The notes below the pieces were generated by a model. It did no database searches. It was given only the letters and a program-made list of their open reading frames with translations, and had not been told where the DNA came from. The position numbers and the translations under genes were made by a program. A stretch of 64,000 nucleotides of DNA, taken from positions 1,054,001-1,118,000 of the forward strand of contig NZ_CP109090.1 of NCBI RefSeq assembly GCF_035917575.1, read 5' to 3'. The stretch is from Streptomyces sp. NBC_01788 (GTDB lineage: Bacteria > Actinomycetota > Actinomycetes > Streptomycetales > Streptomycetaceae). Position 1 is the first letter of the stretch; each line of letters begins with the position of its first letter. Below, piece by piece: positions 44,342 to 53,599 of this stretch.

Positions 44342-45466
44342 TCAGCCCGGCCACACCCCGGTCGTCAGGAACGACTCCAGCGTCCGCGTGTACGGGGCGC
44401 TGTCGAGGCCCTGTTCGGCCAGCCAGGCGTCGGAGTAGTACTTGTCGAGGTAGCGGTCGCCCGGGTCGCACAGGAGGGTCACCACGCTGCCCCGACGGCC
44501 CTGCTGGAGCATCTCGGCGACGATCTTCAGGGCGCTCCACAGGCCGGTCCCGGTGGAGCCGCCCGCCTTGCGGCCGATGGCCCCCTCCAGGGCGCGTACG
44601 GCGGCCACGGCGGCGGCGTCCGGCACCTTCATCATGCGGTCGACGGCCCCGGGTACGAAGCTCGGTTCCATGCGCGGACGCCCGATGCCCTCGATGCGCG
44701 AGCCGCTGTCGCAGGTGACGTCCGGATTGCCGGTGGTCCAGCCCTCGAAGAAGCACGAGTTGTCGGGGTCGGCGACGCAGATACGGGTGTCGTACTGCAT
44801 GTAGTGGACGTAGCGAGCGATGGTCGCGGAGGTGCCGCCGGTGCCCGCGGTGGCGACGATCCACGCCGGCTCCGGGAAGCGCTCCAACTCGAGCTGCCGG
44901 AAGATGGATTCGGCGATGTTGTTGTTGCCGCGCCAGTCCGTGGCGCGCTCGGCGTAGGTGAACTGGTCCATGTAGTGGCCTCCGGTCTCGGCCGCGAGGG
45001 CGGCGGAGGCCTCGTACATGGTGCGCGGGTCGTCCACGAAGTGGCACCGCCCGCCGTGGAACTCGATCAGGCGGCACTTCTCCGCGCTGGTCGTGCGCGG
45101 CATGACCGCGATGAAAGGCACGCCGATCAACTTCGCGAAGTACGCCTCCGAGACGGCCGTCGAGCCGCTGGAGGCCTCGATGACCGGGCGGCCCGGGCGG
45201 ATCCAGCCATTGCACAGGCCGTACAGGAACAGCGACCGCGCCAGCCGGTGCTTGAGGCTGCCGGTCGGGTGCGTCGACTCGTCCTTCAGGTACAGGTCGA
45301 TGCCCCACGCCTCGGGCAGCGGGAAGCGCAGCAGATGGGTGTCGGCCGAGCGGTTGGCGTCGGCCTGCACCTTGCGGACGGCTTCTTTCAGCCAGTCCCG
45401 GTAGCCGCTGTCGCTGCGGTCGACGTCGAGGGTGTCGCCGGTCCTGTGCTGCTCGGTAGTGCTCAC
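44342..45466 (-). CDS. PLP-dependent cysteine synthase/desulfhydrase family protein
   Basis: A 374-residue fold-type II PLP enzyme. The PLP-binding lysine is in [14 protein letters not shown] (near 73). Other family segments are [17 protein letters not shown], the phosphate-binding [12 protein letters not shown] and [13 protein letters not shown]. The N-terminus is about 50 residues longer than in classical CysK. This layout fits the actinobacterial Cds1-like group, known to degrade cysteine to H2S, pyruvate and ammonia; that assignment is from memory of the family. AAGGAG eight bases upstream supports GTG 45466. Confidence 0.83.
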   Translation of the reverse strand: MSTTEQHRTGDTLDVDRSDSGYRDWLKEAVRKVQADANRSADTHLLRFPLPEAWGIDLYLKDESTHPTGSLKHRLARSLFLYGLCNGWIRPGRPVIEASSGSTAVSEAYFAKLIGVPFIAVMPRTTSAEKCRLIEFHGGRCHFVDDPRTMYEASAALAAETGGHYMDQFTYAERATDWRGNNNIAESIFRQLELERFPEPAWIVATAGTGGTSATIARYVHYMQYDTRICVADPDNSCFFEGWTTGNPDVTCDSGSRIEGIGRPRMEPSFVPGAVDRMMKVPDAAAVAAVRALEGAIGRKAGGSTGTGLWSALKIVAEMLQQGRRGSVVTLLCDPGDRYLDKYYSDAWLAEQGLDSAPYTRTLESFLTTGVWPG

Positions 45467-45848
45467 GGCGGGGCTCCTTACGCTGTGCGCCGACGGCGTC
45501 GCGCGCGGCCGGACGCCCTCGATGATAGACACCTTCAACACGCTTCTCACCTGCATAAACGCACCTTTGAGCGGCTCAAGGAGACGCTTGGGAGCGCCTC
45601 TCGCCCGAGCTGGCCGACGACAAGGGGGCGCACGGGCCGGGGGCGCATGCGCGCGAGTGCTCCGGGTGCCGCCCGCGAGCGCTCCCCGCGCACTGGTGCT
45701 GCGTGCCGAAGGCGTGCAGACTGCACCGCGGCGGGACAAAGGGCCCGACGGGGCACAGCAATCTGGAACGAGCCGGGCCGGCTCGTGGACCGGGCGGAAC
45801 GGGAGCCGGCGACAGGCACGAAGGCGACACGCACGAAGGGGCGGGGAG
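45467..45848. promoter_or_regulatory. Divergent intergenic region with a 13-bp palindrome
   Basis: A 382-bp gap between the cysteine-synthase-like gene and a small rightward gene. TTGAGC-G-GCTCAA at 45567-45579 is a perfect inverted repeat about 100 bp upstream of the leftward GTG and is a candidate operator. The local A/T-richer stretch 45520-45570 is the likely promoter zone. No coding frame with Streptomyces-like bias is seen. Confidence 0.5.
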
Positions 45849-46172
45849 ATGGCCGAACCGGAGTTCACGGCCACGGGCGTACGGATCGACAAGCGGCTGC
45901 GCTCACTCACCCGGGCCGGACGGGTCCGGATCCGGGACGGCAGGCTGGAGCTGCTGACCAGCTACGGCAGCGAGATCGACAGCGCGCCGGTGCAGTCGGT
46001 GCGCGCGTCCCAGCCCTGGTACGCCCCGGACGACCGGGCGCTGGCCGACCTGGGCGGCAACCGGTACCTGCTGACCCTGGGCGAGCACGACCCCGCACCG
46101 GGCGAACCGGGGCCGCCTGCGGCCCGCCGGTTCGTCGAGGCCGTCCGCCGGGCGGCGGGGCGCGGCGGCTGA
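45849..46172 (+). CDS. Small protein, unknown function
   Basis: A 107-residue soluble protein beginning [20 protein letters not shown]. The middle ([20 protein letters not shown], then [11 protein letters not shown]) looks like an all-beta, PH-like fold, followed by [11 protein letters not shown] and a helix [12 protein letters not shown]. No known catalytic motif is seen and I do not recognise the family. AAGGGG seven bases upstream supports ATG 45849. It is divergent from the cysteine-synthase-like gene. Confidence 0.65.
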   Translation: MAEPEFTATGVRIDKRLRSLTRAGRVRIRDGRLELLTSYGSEIDSAPVQSVRASQPWYAPDDRALADLGGNRYLLTLGEHDPAPGEPGPPAARRFVEAVRRAAGRGG

Positions 46173-46354
46173 GCAAGGCGAGTTGCGTGACATCACCCCG
46201 TGGGTCACGCTGGTCTCACGTCACTCAGGGTTTACCGGCGATAACGCTGCGAACCAGCCCGCCGGTCAGACAGCAGGCGGCAATGTCACGCAGGCGTCCT
46301 GCTGCATCCGAAACGTCGTGTTCTTCCGGACCTCAACGTCGGGGAGTCGCAGCC

Positions 46355-46906
46355 GTGATCAGTCACCCAAGCAGGCACTGCACGGTGGAGCTCCAAGCCC
46401 TGCCGTCGCGGATCGGCCAGGTCCGCAGAATCGTATCGGCGCATCTGCGCTACTGGCATCTTGACGCTCTGATAGACCGGGCCGCGCTCGGTGTGACGGA
46501 GCTGTTGACCAACGTCCACCAGCACGCCCGGCCCGACAAGCTGTGCACCGTGGAGCTCGAACTGCTACTCGAGCGGCTCACGGTGTCCGTGCGCGACCAC
46601 GACCCACGTCTTCCCGTGGTGGAGGAGATGGGCGACATCGCGCCGCTGGCCACCGAAGGGCGGGGGCTGGCGATGGTGGCCGCGATGAGCGAGAGCTGGG
46701 GCGCGCGGCCGGAGGGCGAGCAGGGGAAGGTCGTCTGGTTCATCCTGCCGACCGCCGCCCCTTCGATCGCGGTGCCGGCCCGGGTGCCGGCGCTCGTGAC
46801 CGGGGAGCACTCCTCGCGCCGCCTGGCCGAAGCCGCCTCCGCGCTCGACGGCATACGGCCCGTCCGGCCCGTCCACGCCCCGGCCGGATCGGCCGTGGTC
46901 GGCTGA
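46355..46906 (+). CDS. Anti-sigma-factor-like HATPase (serine kinase) protein
   Basis: A 183-residue protein with a single HATPase_c_2 domain (about 10-130) of the RsbW/SpoIIAB class. The N-box is VTELLTNVHQHA (47-58), the middle motif DHDP (81-84) and the G-box EGRGLAMVAAMSESWGA (101-117). Such proteins bind sigma factors or phosphorylate STAS-domain antagonists; the PP2C phosphatases at 12 and 15 kb belong to the same type of pathway, though no link is shown. The C-terminal ~50 residues are Ala/Pro-rich. GGGGAG eight bases upstream supports the GTG start. A 7-bp hairpin covers the stop. Confidence 0.88.
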   Translation: MISHPSRHCTVELQALPSRIGQVRRIVSAHLRYWHLDALIDRAALGVTELLTNVHQHARPDKLCTVELELLLERLTVSVRDHDPRLPVVEEMGDIAPLATEGRGLAMVAAMSESWGARPEGEQGKVVWFILPTAAPSIAVPARVPALVTGEHSSRRLAEAASALDGIRPVRPVHAPAGSAVVG

Positions 46907-46911
46907 CCACG
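46894..46911 (+). terminator. Hairpin over the HATPase stop codon
   Basis: CGTGGTC (46894-46900) pairs with GACCACG (46905-46911) with a GGCT loop. The stem is perfect but lies partly inside the last codons. It is a plausible terminator, without a T-run. Confidence 0.5.
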
Positions 46912-46975
46912 TCCACATCCGCATCCCCGCCGTCGCCCGAACGGGCGACAGCGGGAGCGCTGGTGCCGGGACCGT

Positions 46976-47500
46976 GACGGCTGACGGCCCGCGGACGGCG
47001 ACCGGACCGTGACCGGACCGCGGACCTATAACCGTGACCGGACCACGGGCCACGACCGCGACCGGACCGCGGGCCATGACCGCGACACAGGCCGTGACCA
47101 GGCTCCGGACCGAGACCGGGACGCGGCCGAGACCGGGACGCGGCCGAGACCGGGACGCGGCCGAGACCGGGACGCGGCCGAGATCGGGACGCGGGCCATG
47201 ACCGCGCCACGGACCGAGACCGCACCCCAGGCCAAAACCGGCCCCCGGGCCGAGACCGGGACGCGGCCGTGACCGGACCGCGGACCGAAACCGCGACGCG
47301 GCCGAGACCGGACCGCGCACCGAGACCGGCCCCCGGACCGAGACCGGGACGCGGCCGTGACCGGACCGCGCACCGAGACCGCGCCACGGGCCGAGACCGG
47401 ACCGTGGACCGAAACCGGGACGCGGACCGGGACCAGGACACGGCCGTGACCGGATCGCGGACCCTGACCGGGCCCCGGACCATAAACGCGGCGCGGGCCG
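46976..47500. repeat. GACCG-rich degenerate repeat tract
   Basis: About 525 bp are built from short words around GACCG, GAGACCGG and GACGCGG. A clear core has five tandem 17-bp units (CGAGACCGGGACGCGGC) at 47111-47195: four identical, the fifth with two mismatches (CGAGATCGGGACGCGGG). Related units recur at about 47250, 47300, 47340 and 47410. All six frames are nearly open only because stop codons are absent from the words. I judge it non-coding. It fills the gap between the HATPase and ABC permease genes, which converge on it. Confidence 0.85.
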
Positions 47501-47584
47501 GTCACGGTCACGGGGTCGCTGCCCGGTGGTGTGGTCGGAGTCCTGCGGTGGACGCCGGGGGCACGGTGGCACCGGTCCCGGCGC

Positions 47585-50146
47585 TCACTCGGTGGCGACG
47601 GCCCGTAGCACGTCCAGCCGGGCCGCGCGCCGGGCCGGGCGCAGACCGGCGAGCCCGCCCGCCGCGATCCCCACCAGTGCCACGACGAGCAGTTGCGTCG
47701 GCGGTACGGCGAAGGCGAACGCGGTGCCGCTCTCGCCGTCCGACGCCTTCACCAGGACCCAGCCGAGGAAGGCGCCCAGGGCAAGCCCGCCCGCCGTGCC
47801 GAACGCGGCGACCAGGACCGATTCCCAGCGGACCATGGCCCGCAGCTGGGACCGGGTCTGGCCGACGGCCCTGAGCAGACCGAGTTCGCGGGTCCGCTCG
47901 TGAATCGCCAGGGTGAGGGTGTTGGCGATGCCGAGGAGCGCGATGAACACCGCGAGGGCGAGCAGCGCGTAGACCAGCGTCAGCATCATGTCGATCGCGC
48001 CCGCCGAGGACCGCGCGTACTCGTCCCGGGTCTGCACCTGCGGGTCGCCGTACCGGGCGGCGACCCGTTCGACGGCCGCCTTGCCCGCCTCCGCGCTCAC
48101 ACCGGACCGGAGGGAGACGGCGACGAGCCTGTCGGAGTCCTGGGTACGGTGCGGGGCCCAGGCGGAGTGGCTGACGACGTAGTCGCCGGCGAGTTCGGAC
48201 CGGCCGTAGACCGCGCGGACGGTGAACGTCTCCGTGGTGCCGTCGGTGAAGGTGAGCCGTGTCCGGTCCCCCGTCTTCAGGCCCCGCCGCCCGGCCTCGT
48301 CACGGGTGATGGCGATGCCGTCGGCGCCCAGGCCGTTCAGGGAGCCGCGCACGGTTCCGAGGTCGAAGGTGCGGGCGAGCGCGGCCGGGTCGGTGACGGT
48401 CAGGGCCCGCCCCTCGCCGTCGACCTTGGCGACACCCCGGCCGAGTCCGACGGCCGTGTCCACCTCCGGCAGCCGCTGGATCGCCCCGGCCAGCCGGGTG
48501 CTCAGGCCGCTGCCGCCGGCCCCGAAGGAGGGGGTGCTCACGGCGAGGTCGCCCGCGAAGGACCGGGAGACGGTCTGGTCCATGGTGGCCTTGAGTGAGG
48601 CGCCGAAGACCGTGAACAGCGACACCACGGCCACCCCGATCATCAGCGCGCTCGCGGTGGCCGCGGTGCGTCTCGGGTTGCGCAGCGCGTTGCGCCGGGC
48701 CAGAGCACCGGTGACGCCGCGCAGCCGGCCGAGGGGGCTGCCGAGCAGGCGTACGGCGGTGGAGGAGGCGACCGGGCCGAGCACCACGAAGGCGGCCAGG
48801 GCGAGGACGGCGCCGACTCCGGCCGCCCATATGGACGGGGAGACCAGGACTCCGGCGAGGGTCACCGCGACGGCCGTCGCGGCGAGGACCGCTCCCGCCA
48901 CGGCGCGCGGGCGGGAGGCGCCGGAGGTGTCGACGGCCGTCTCGCGCAACGCGGCCATGGGTGCGGTGCGGCCGGCCCGTACGGCGGGCGTCAGCGCGGA
49001 GCCGAGGCAGACCACGACACCGACCACCAGCGGCAGTGCCATGGACAGCGGCCGGACGACCAGGCTGCCCTGCGGGAAGGGGAATCCGATCGCCGGGAAC
49101 AGCGCCTGAAGCCCGGCGGCGATGCCGATGCCGCCCGCCAGCCCGGCGGCGGACGCGGTCAGCGCGACGGCGCTCGCCTCGACGAGGGTGGCGGCGGTGA
49201 CCTGACGGCGGGAGGCGCCCAGCGCGCGCAGCAGCGCGTTCTCGCGGGTGCGCTGGGCCACGACGATCGCGAACGTGTTGTGGATGGAGAAGGTCGCCAC
49301 CAGCAGCGCGACGCCGGAGAACACCAGCAGGAACGTGGTGAAGACGGTCAGGAACTGGCTGGAGACCATGTCGGTGTTCTCCTGCGCGGCCGCCTGTCCG
49401 GTGAGCGCCTCGATGCCCTTGGGCAGCACGGGAGTCAGCCTCCGCACCAGCTCGGCCTGGCTCACCCCGGGCCCGGCCCGCACCTGGATGCTCGCCGCCT
49501 CACCGGGCCGTGCGGTCAGGTACTTCTCGGCGTCGGCCCGGGTCAGCCCGGTGAAGGTCACCTGCGCCATGCCGTCCTCGCCGCCGAAGGTCGCGAGGCC
49601 CACGATCGTCACCCTGACCGGGTCGGGGGTGCGCAGGGTCGTGGTGTCGCCGATCCGCAGGCCGCCCTTCTTCGCGGCGCCGCGGTTGACGACGGCCTCG
49701 CCCGGCTTCGCGGGGGCGCGTCCCTCGGCGAGCCGGTACGGGTTGAGTTCCGGGTCGGTGATCCAGTTACCGGCGAGGGTGGGCGGCCCCTGGCCGCCGA
49801 TGGGCTCGCCGCCGCGGCCGAGGAGCTGGCCCGCGCCCTGGATGTCCGGGGTGGCGGCCGCGACTCCGGGGAGCCGCTCGATGGTCCTCACCAGCTCGGT
49901 GTCCACCGGCCGGCGTACGCCCTGGCCCTCGCCGGGCGCGGTGATGACGTCGGCGCTGCGGACGACGGCGTCCGTGCCGTCCGTCGCCTTGCCGAACATG
50001 GAGTCGAAGCTGGCGCGCAGGGTGTCCCCCATGACCAGGGTCCCGGCCAGGAAGGCGACGCCGAGGAGGACGGCGAGGAAGGTGCCGGCGAAGCGCCGCC
50101 TGTGGGCCCGCAGGGAGGAGAGGCTCAGACGGAGGGAGGCGTTCAT
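47585..50146 (-). CDS. FtsX-like ABC transporter permease
   Basis: An 853-residue permease of the MacB/FtsX-LolCDE class. It has a first helix (FAGTFLAVLLGVAFLAGTLV), a long extracytoplasmic domain (about 40-265), three helices with the FtsX core (ALLVATFSIHNTFAIVVAQR, ENALLRALGASRRQV), then a repeat of the whole unit with a second domain and final helices (LGIANTLTLAIHERTRELGL, LLRAVGQTRSQ). Such duplicated permeases usually export lipids, peptides or antibiotics, or do mechanotransduction. Its ATG overlaps the ATPase stop by 4 bp. Confidence 0.93.
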   Translation of the reverse strand: MNASLRLSLSSLRAHRRRFAGTFLAVLLGVAFLAGTLVMGDTLRASFDSMFGKATDGTDAVVRSADVITAPGEGQGVRRPVDTELVRTIERLPGVAAATPDIQGAGQLLGRGGEPIGGQGPPTLAGNWITDPELNPYRLAEGRAPAKPGEAVVNRGAAKKGGLRIGDTTTLRTPDPVRVTIVGLATFGGEDGMAQVTFTGLTRADAEKYLTARPGEAASIQVRAGPGVSQAELVRRLTPVLPKGIEALTGQAAAQENTDMVSSQFLTVFTTFLLVFSGVALLVATFSIHNTFAIVVAQRTRENALLRALGASRRQVTAATLVEASAVALTASAAGLAGGIGIAAGLQALFPAIGFPFPQGSLVVRPLSMALPLVVGVVVCLGSALTPAVRAGRTAPMAALRETAVDTSGASRPRAVAGAVLAATAVAVTLAGVLVSPSIWAAGVGAVLALAAFVVLGPVASSTAVRLLGSPLGRLRGVTGALARRNALRNPRRTAATASALMIGVAVVSLFTVFGASLKATMDQTVSRSFAGDLAVSTPSFGAGGSGLSTRLAGAIQRLPEVDTAVGLGRGVAKVDGEGRALTVTDPAALARTFDLGTVRGSLNGLGADGIAITRDEAGRRGLKTGDRTRLTFTDGTTETFTVRAVYGRSELAGDYVVSHSAWAPHRTQDSDRLVAVSLRSGVSAEAGKAAVERVAARYGDPQVQTRDEYARSSAGAIDMMLTLVYALLALAVFIALLGIANTLTLAIHERTRELGLLRAVGQTRSQLRAMVRWESVLVAAFGTAGGLALGAFLGWVLVKASDGESGTAFAFAVPPTQLLVVALVGIAAGGLAGLRPARRAARLDVLRAVATE

Positions 50147-50922
50147 GCGCGCACCTCGAAGGCCTTCATACGGTCCAGGACCCGGTCGGCGGTCGGGGAC
50201 GCCATACGGTCGACCAGGCGTCCGTCGGCGAGGAAGAGCACCTCGTCGGCGTGGGCGGCGGCGACCGGGTCGTGGGTGACCATGACGACCGTTCGGTCCA
50301 TCTGCCGCACCGCGCGGCCGAGCAGGCCGAGCACCTCCTGGCCGGAGCGTGAGTCGAGGTTGCCGGTGGGCTCGTCGGCGAAGACCACGTCCGGGCGGGC
50401 GGCGAACGCGCGGGCCACCGCGACGCGTTGCTGCTGTCCGCCGGAGAGTTCGGCGGGCCGGTGGTGCAGGCGGTCGCGGAGGCCGACGACCTCGACGAGC
50501 GCGTCGATCCACTCGGGGTCGCCCCGTCGGCCCGCCAGGTCGAGCGGCAGCGTGATGTTCTCGGCGACGGTCAGGGTCGGCACCAGGTTGAACGCCTGGA
50601 AGACGAAGCCGATGCGGTCGCGGCGCAGCAGGGTCAGCCGGCGGTCGTCGAGGCCGGCCAGTTCGGTGTCGCCGATGTACGCGCTGCCGGAGGTGAGCGT
50701 GTCGAGCCCGGCCGCGCAGTGCATCAGCGTGGATTTGCCGGAGCCCGAGGGGCCCATGATCGCGGTGAAGCGCCCGGCGGGGAAGCCGACGCTCACGCCG
50801 TCCAGGGCGCGTACGGCGGTCTCGCCGGCGCCGTGGACCTTCACGGCGTCGACGACCCGCGCGGCCGTCCCGGTGGCGGACGTGATGGTGGAGGAGGCGG
50901 TGGAGGCGGGCGTGGTGGTCAC
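50143..50922 (-). CDS. ABC transporter ATP-binding protein
   Basis: A 259-residue ATPase of the MacB/LolD type. Walker A is GPSGSGKST (57-65), the Q-loop lies in FVFQAFNLVPTLTV, the signature is LSGGQQQRVAVARAF, Walker B is PDVVFADEPTGNLDS, and the switch His is in VTHDP. It energises the downstream permease. GTG 50922 overlaps the stop of the SHOCT gene by 4 bp, and its own stop overlaps the permease start by 4 bp, so the three genes form a tightly coupled operon. Confidence 0.95.
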   Translation of the reverse strand: MTTTPASTASSTITSATGTAARVVDAVKVHGAGETAVRALDGVSVGFPAGRFTAIMGPSGSGKSTLMHCAAGLDTLTSGSAYIGDTELAGLDDRRLTLLRRDRIGFVFQAFNLVPTLTVAENITLPLDLAGRRGDPEWIDALVEVVGLRDRLHHRPAELSGGQQQRVAVARAFAARPDVVFADEPTGNLDSRSGQEVLGLLGRAVRQMDRTVVMVTHDPVAAAHADEVLFLADGRLVDRMASPTADRVLDRMKAFEVRA

Positions 50923-51230
50923 CGGGCACCGCCGTTGCCGGTGCGGCCGAACTGCTCCTCCAGCACTGACAGCCGGCGCCAGTACTCGTCCTCGTCGATC
51001 TCGCCGGAGGCGAAGCGCCGGCCGAGGACGGCGAGCGGCGAGTCGGAGGCGGGTCGCCCGTCCGGACCGCGCCAGGGCCCGGTGTCCATGCCGCGCCAGG
51101 GGGTGCCGCGGCCGCGTCCGGCGGTGCGGCGCAGCAGGGTGACGACGCCGACGGCGACGGCCGCCCAGAACAGCGGGAAGAGGAGGATCCACGGCCCGGG
51201 GCCGCCGTCCCAGTTCGCCAGGGTCTGCAT
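50919..51230 (-). CDS. SHOCT-domain small membrane protein
   Basis: A 103-residue protein with one N-terminal helix (PWILLFPLFWAAVAVGVVTL), a basic Gly/Arg linker, and a C-terminal SHOCT domain (PLAVLGRRFASGEIDEDEYW followed by RRLSVLEEQF). SHOCT domains are short interaction or oligomerisation modules. Its place as first gene of the ABC operon suggests an accessory role in that transporter, for example in assembly or sensing. GGGAG lies ten bases before the ATG. Confidence 0.85.
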   Translation of the reverse strand: MQTLANWDGGPGPWILLFPLFWAAVAVGVVTLLRRTAGRGRGTPWRGMDTGPWRGPDGRPASDSPLAVLGRRFASGEIDEDEYWRRLSVLEEQFGRTGNGGAR

Positions 51231-51593
51231 CTTGGTTCATCTCCCTCGAGGGGTCCGCCGAGAAAGCCGCGGAGAGTTCTCCGGTGCTGCATCGACAGTG
51301 GCCCGGGGAGGGGCTCCGGGTCGTCGTACGGCCAGCGGCAGTGCGGCTACCTCCCGGGGAGTACGGGGGCGTGTGGCGGCTGCTCCGTGCGGCATGCCCC
51401 GGCTGATCCGGCGCGGGCCGCGGTCCGGCGGGCGGGGAAATGCGGCCTGCCGCGCGGGAAGTACAAGGGCCCGGTGACCGCACGCCCAGCAACGGGCCGG
51501 GGCGCGGGGGCATCCGGGGCGCGTGGAGGAGCGCGGTCACCAGGCGCCGTACGCGGGTCCGCGCCCCCGTCGCTCCAGGGCGCCGGGGCCGGT
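51231..51593. other. Promoter region of the ABC/SHOCT operon
   Basis: A 363-bp gap between the leftward SHOCT gene and the end of the leftward ROK gene. It should hold the operon promoter and the ROK gene terminator. I see no clear hairpin with T-run, no operator palindrome and no convincing coding frame. Confidence 0.4.
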
Positions 51594-52832
51594 TCAGGTC
51601 AGGGCTGTCAGTGGGTCGTCGAGGACCGGTTGCCAGGCCAGTTCGGCGGCGCCGACCAGGCTGTTGTGGTCGAGGGTGCAGGAGAGGACCGGGACGACGC
51701 CGCTCTGGCCCCACAGGCTGCGGTCGGCGACGACGGCGCGCAGACGGTCGGGGGCGGCGTCGAGCAGGGTGCGGTGCAGTCCGCCGAGGATGATCCGGTC
51801 CGGGTTGAGGATGTTCACCAGCCCGGCCAGGCCCAGGCCCAGGCGGTCGACGAGGGTCTCGACGGCCCCGCGGACGGCCGGGTCGTCGTAGTGGTCGCGG
51901 ACCAGGTCCTCGGCCTGCCGCAGCAGGGACACCTCGGGGCCGGTCTCGCGGCCGGCGGCGGTCAGGAACGCCAGCGGATCCGTCTCGACGTCCAGGCAGC
52001 CGCGGCTGCCGCAGTGGCAGGGACGGCCCTCGGGGTTGACGGTGACGTGGCCGACCTCGAGTGCCAGGCCCGAACTGCCCGTGTGCAGCCGCCCGTCCAG
52101 GACCAGCGCGCCGCCGACGCCCCGGTGCCCGGTCGCCACGCACAGCAGATCGCGCGCGCCGCGCCCGGCGCCGTGCCGGTGCTCGGCGAGCGCGGCGAGG
52201 TTGACGTCGTTGGCGGCGAAGGCCGGACCGGTGATCCCGGCGGCGCGCACGTACTGCGCGAAGATACGGCGGACCGGCGCTCCGGCGGGCCAGTCCAGAT
52301 GGAGCGGGTTGAGGGCGAGGCCGTCCGGTTCGGCGACCGCGGACGGCACGGCGAGTCCGGCACCGACGCAGCGCAGGCCGGTCGTGCGCAGCAGTTCGGC
52401 GCCGGCCTCGACGACGGAGCCGAGCACTTTCGCGGGGTCGGCGTCGACGGTCCCGCAGCCGGGCGCGGTCGCCACGATCCGGCCGCCGAGACCCACCAGC
52501 GCGGCGCGGAAGCCGTCGGCGTGGACCTGCGCGGCGAGGGCGACGGGCCCGTCCTCGGCGACCGCCAGGCGGTGCGAGGGGCGTCCCTGGGAACCGGCCG
52601 CCGCGGCGGGCCGGGCGTCGACCCGGATCAGGCCCAGCGCCTCCAGTTCGGCGGCCACCGCGCCGGCCGTCGCCCGGGTCACCCCCAGCTCGGCGGTGAG
52701 GACCGCGCGGGTGGGGGCACGGCCGGTGTGCACGAGCTCCAACGCGGGCCCGAGCGCGCCGCGCCCCCGGTCCAGCCGTGTCCTGGAGGTGCTCCCTTCC
52801 CCCGGCGTCCGGGGGTCCGCCTTGCCGCTCAT
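51594..52832 (-). CDS. ROK-family transcriptional regulator
   Basis: A 412-residue ROK regulator. A winged helix-turn-helix (about 38-80: TRAVLTAELGVTRATAGAVA, LEALGLIRVD) precedes the sugar-kinase-like ROK fold. Notable are VGAGLAVPSAV, FAANDVNLAALAEHRHG and the zinc motif GHVTVNPEGRPCHCGSRGCL with CxCGxxGC. It probably represses a sugar-uptake or catabolism operon and releases DNA on binding a sugar. No transporter genes for sugar adjoin it; the aldolase/SIS operon 2 kb away is one possible target. Confidence 0.9.
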   Translation of the reverse strand: MSGKADPRTPGEGSTSRTRLDRGRGALGPALELVHTGRAPTRAVLTAELGVTRATAGAVAAELEALGLIRVDARPAAAAGSQGRPSHRLAVAEDGPVALAAQVHADGFRAALVGLGGRIVATAPGCGTVDADPAKVLGSVVEAGAELLRTTGLRCVGAGLAVPSAVAEPDGLALNPLHLDWPAGAPVRRIFAQYVRAAGITGPAFAANDVNLAALAEHRHGAGRGARDLLCVATGHRGVGGALVLDGRLHTGSSGLALEVGHVTVNPEGRPCHCGSRGCLDVETDPLAFLTAAGRETGPEVSLLRQAEDLVRDHYDDPAVRGAVETLVDRLGLGLAGLVNILNPDRIILGGLHRTLLDAAPDRLRAVVADRSLWGQSGVVPVLSCTLDHNSLVGAAELAWQPVLDDPLTALT

Positions 52833-52892
52833 GGGGGTGAGTCTCCCATGATCCGCACATCCGTCGACCAGCGACTCGTCCGGCGGTCCCGG

Positions 52893-53543
52893 TCAGAGGC
52901 CGCTCACCCTGAGGGTGAGGTTCAGCCGTCCAGTCAGCCCCAACTCGGGCGGTGCCGTGCCCGGATGGACGCGAGGCACGCCGTGGTGGGCGAGGCGGGA
53001 CGGGCCGCCGAACACGAACAGGTCACCGCTGCGCAGTTCGACGTCGGTCCAGGGCCGGGTGCGGGTCTCGGGGTTGCCGAAGCGGAACACGCACGTGTCG
53101 CCGAGGCTCAGCGACACCACGGGCGCGCCGGACTTCTCGTCGCTGTCGCGGTGCATTCCCATGTGCGCGTCGGCGTCGTAGAAGTTGATCAGGGCGATGT
53201 CGTACGGCGCCGGACCGGCCGCGCCGGGGCCCAGGGCATCGCTCACGGCGCCGCGGGCCAGCTCGTCCAGCCATGCGGGGAACGGCTTCACCGGGGCGCC
53301 GTCGCCGTCGACGACGGTGTCGGCGTAACCGTACGGGTACCAGTGCCGGCCCAGGCAGACCTGCCGGGCGGTCATCGTGCCGCCGCCGGGCGTGCGCACC
53401 GTGCGCAGGCCGGCCGGCGGGCGGGCCCACTCGCGGCAGGCGGCGAGCAACGCGTGCTGCCGGCCCGGATCGAGCCAGTCCGGCAGGTGCACGGCGCCCG
53501 GCGCTATCTGCCTCCGGTCGCGCGGGAACAGCTCGGCGTCCAT
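52893..53543 (-). CDS. AlkB-like 2-oxoglutarate/Fe(II) dioxygenase
   Basis: A 216-residue protein of the AlkB family, which reverses alkylation damage of DNA or RNA bases by oxidative demethylation. The iron ligands are His131 and Asp133 in MGMHRDSDE and the distal His (186/187) in LAHHGV. The 2-oxoglutarate-binding arginines are in GRLNLTLRVS. YDIALINFYDADAHMG matches the substrate/iron entry segment. The start is ATG 53543, with ATG 53552 possible. It is divergent from the rRNA methyltransferase-like gene across 56 bp. Confidence 0.9.
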   Translation of the reverse strand: MDAELFPRDRRQIAPGAVHLPDWLDPGRQHALLAACREWARPPAGLRTVRTPGGGTMTARQVCLGRHWYPYGYADTVVDGDGAPVKPFPAWLDELARGAVSDALGPGAAGPAPYDIALINFYDADAHMGMHRDSDEKSGAPVVSLSLGDTCVFRFGNPETRTRPWTDVELRSGDLFVFGGPSRLAHHGVPRVHPGTAPPELGLTGRLNLTLRVSGL

Positions 53544-53599
53544 GGTTCCCATCCTGCCGGACGCGGCGTGAGCTGGGGCTCCGCTAGCCTTGACGAGCG

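Noticed and set aside
47111..47195. Possible CRISPR-like array
   Set aside because: The 17-bp units are directly adjacent with no unique spacers, and no cas genes are present.
46565..47572. Long Arg/Pro/Gly-rich open frames in the repeat tract (both strands)
   Set aside because: All six frames are nearly open because the repeat words contain no stops. No ribosome-binding site or third-position pattern selects one frame, and part of the frame lies antisense to the HATPase gene.
50923..52860. Upstream extension of the ABC ATPase frame to 52860
   Set aside because: It runs antisense or out of frame through the SHOCT and ROK genes. GTG 50922 gives the standard ATPase start with a 4-bp operon overlap.
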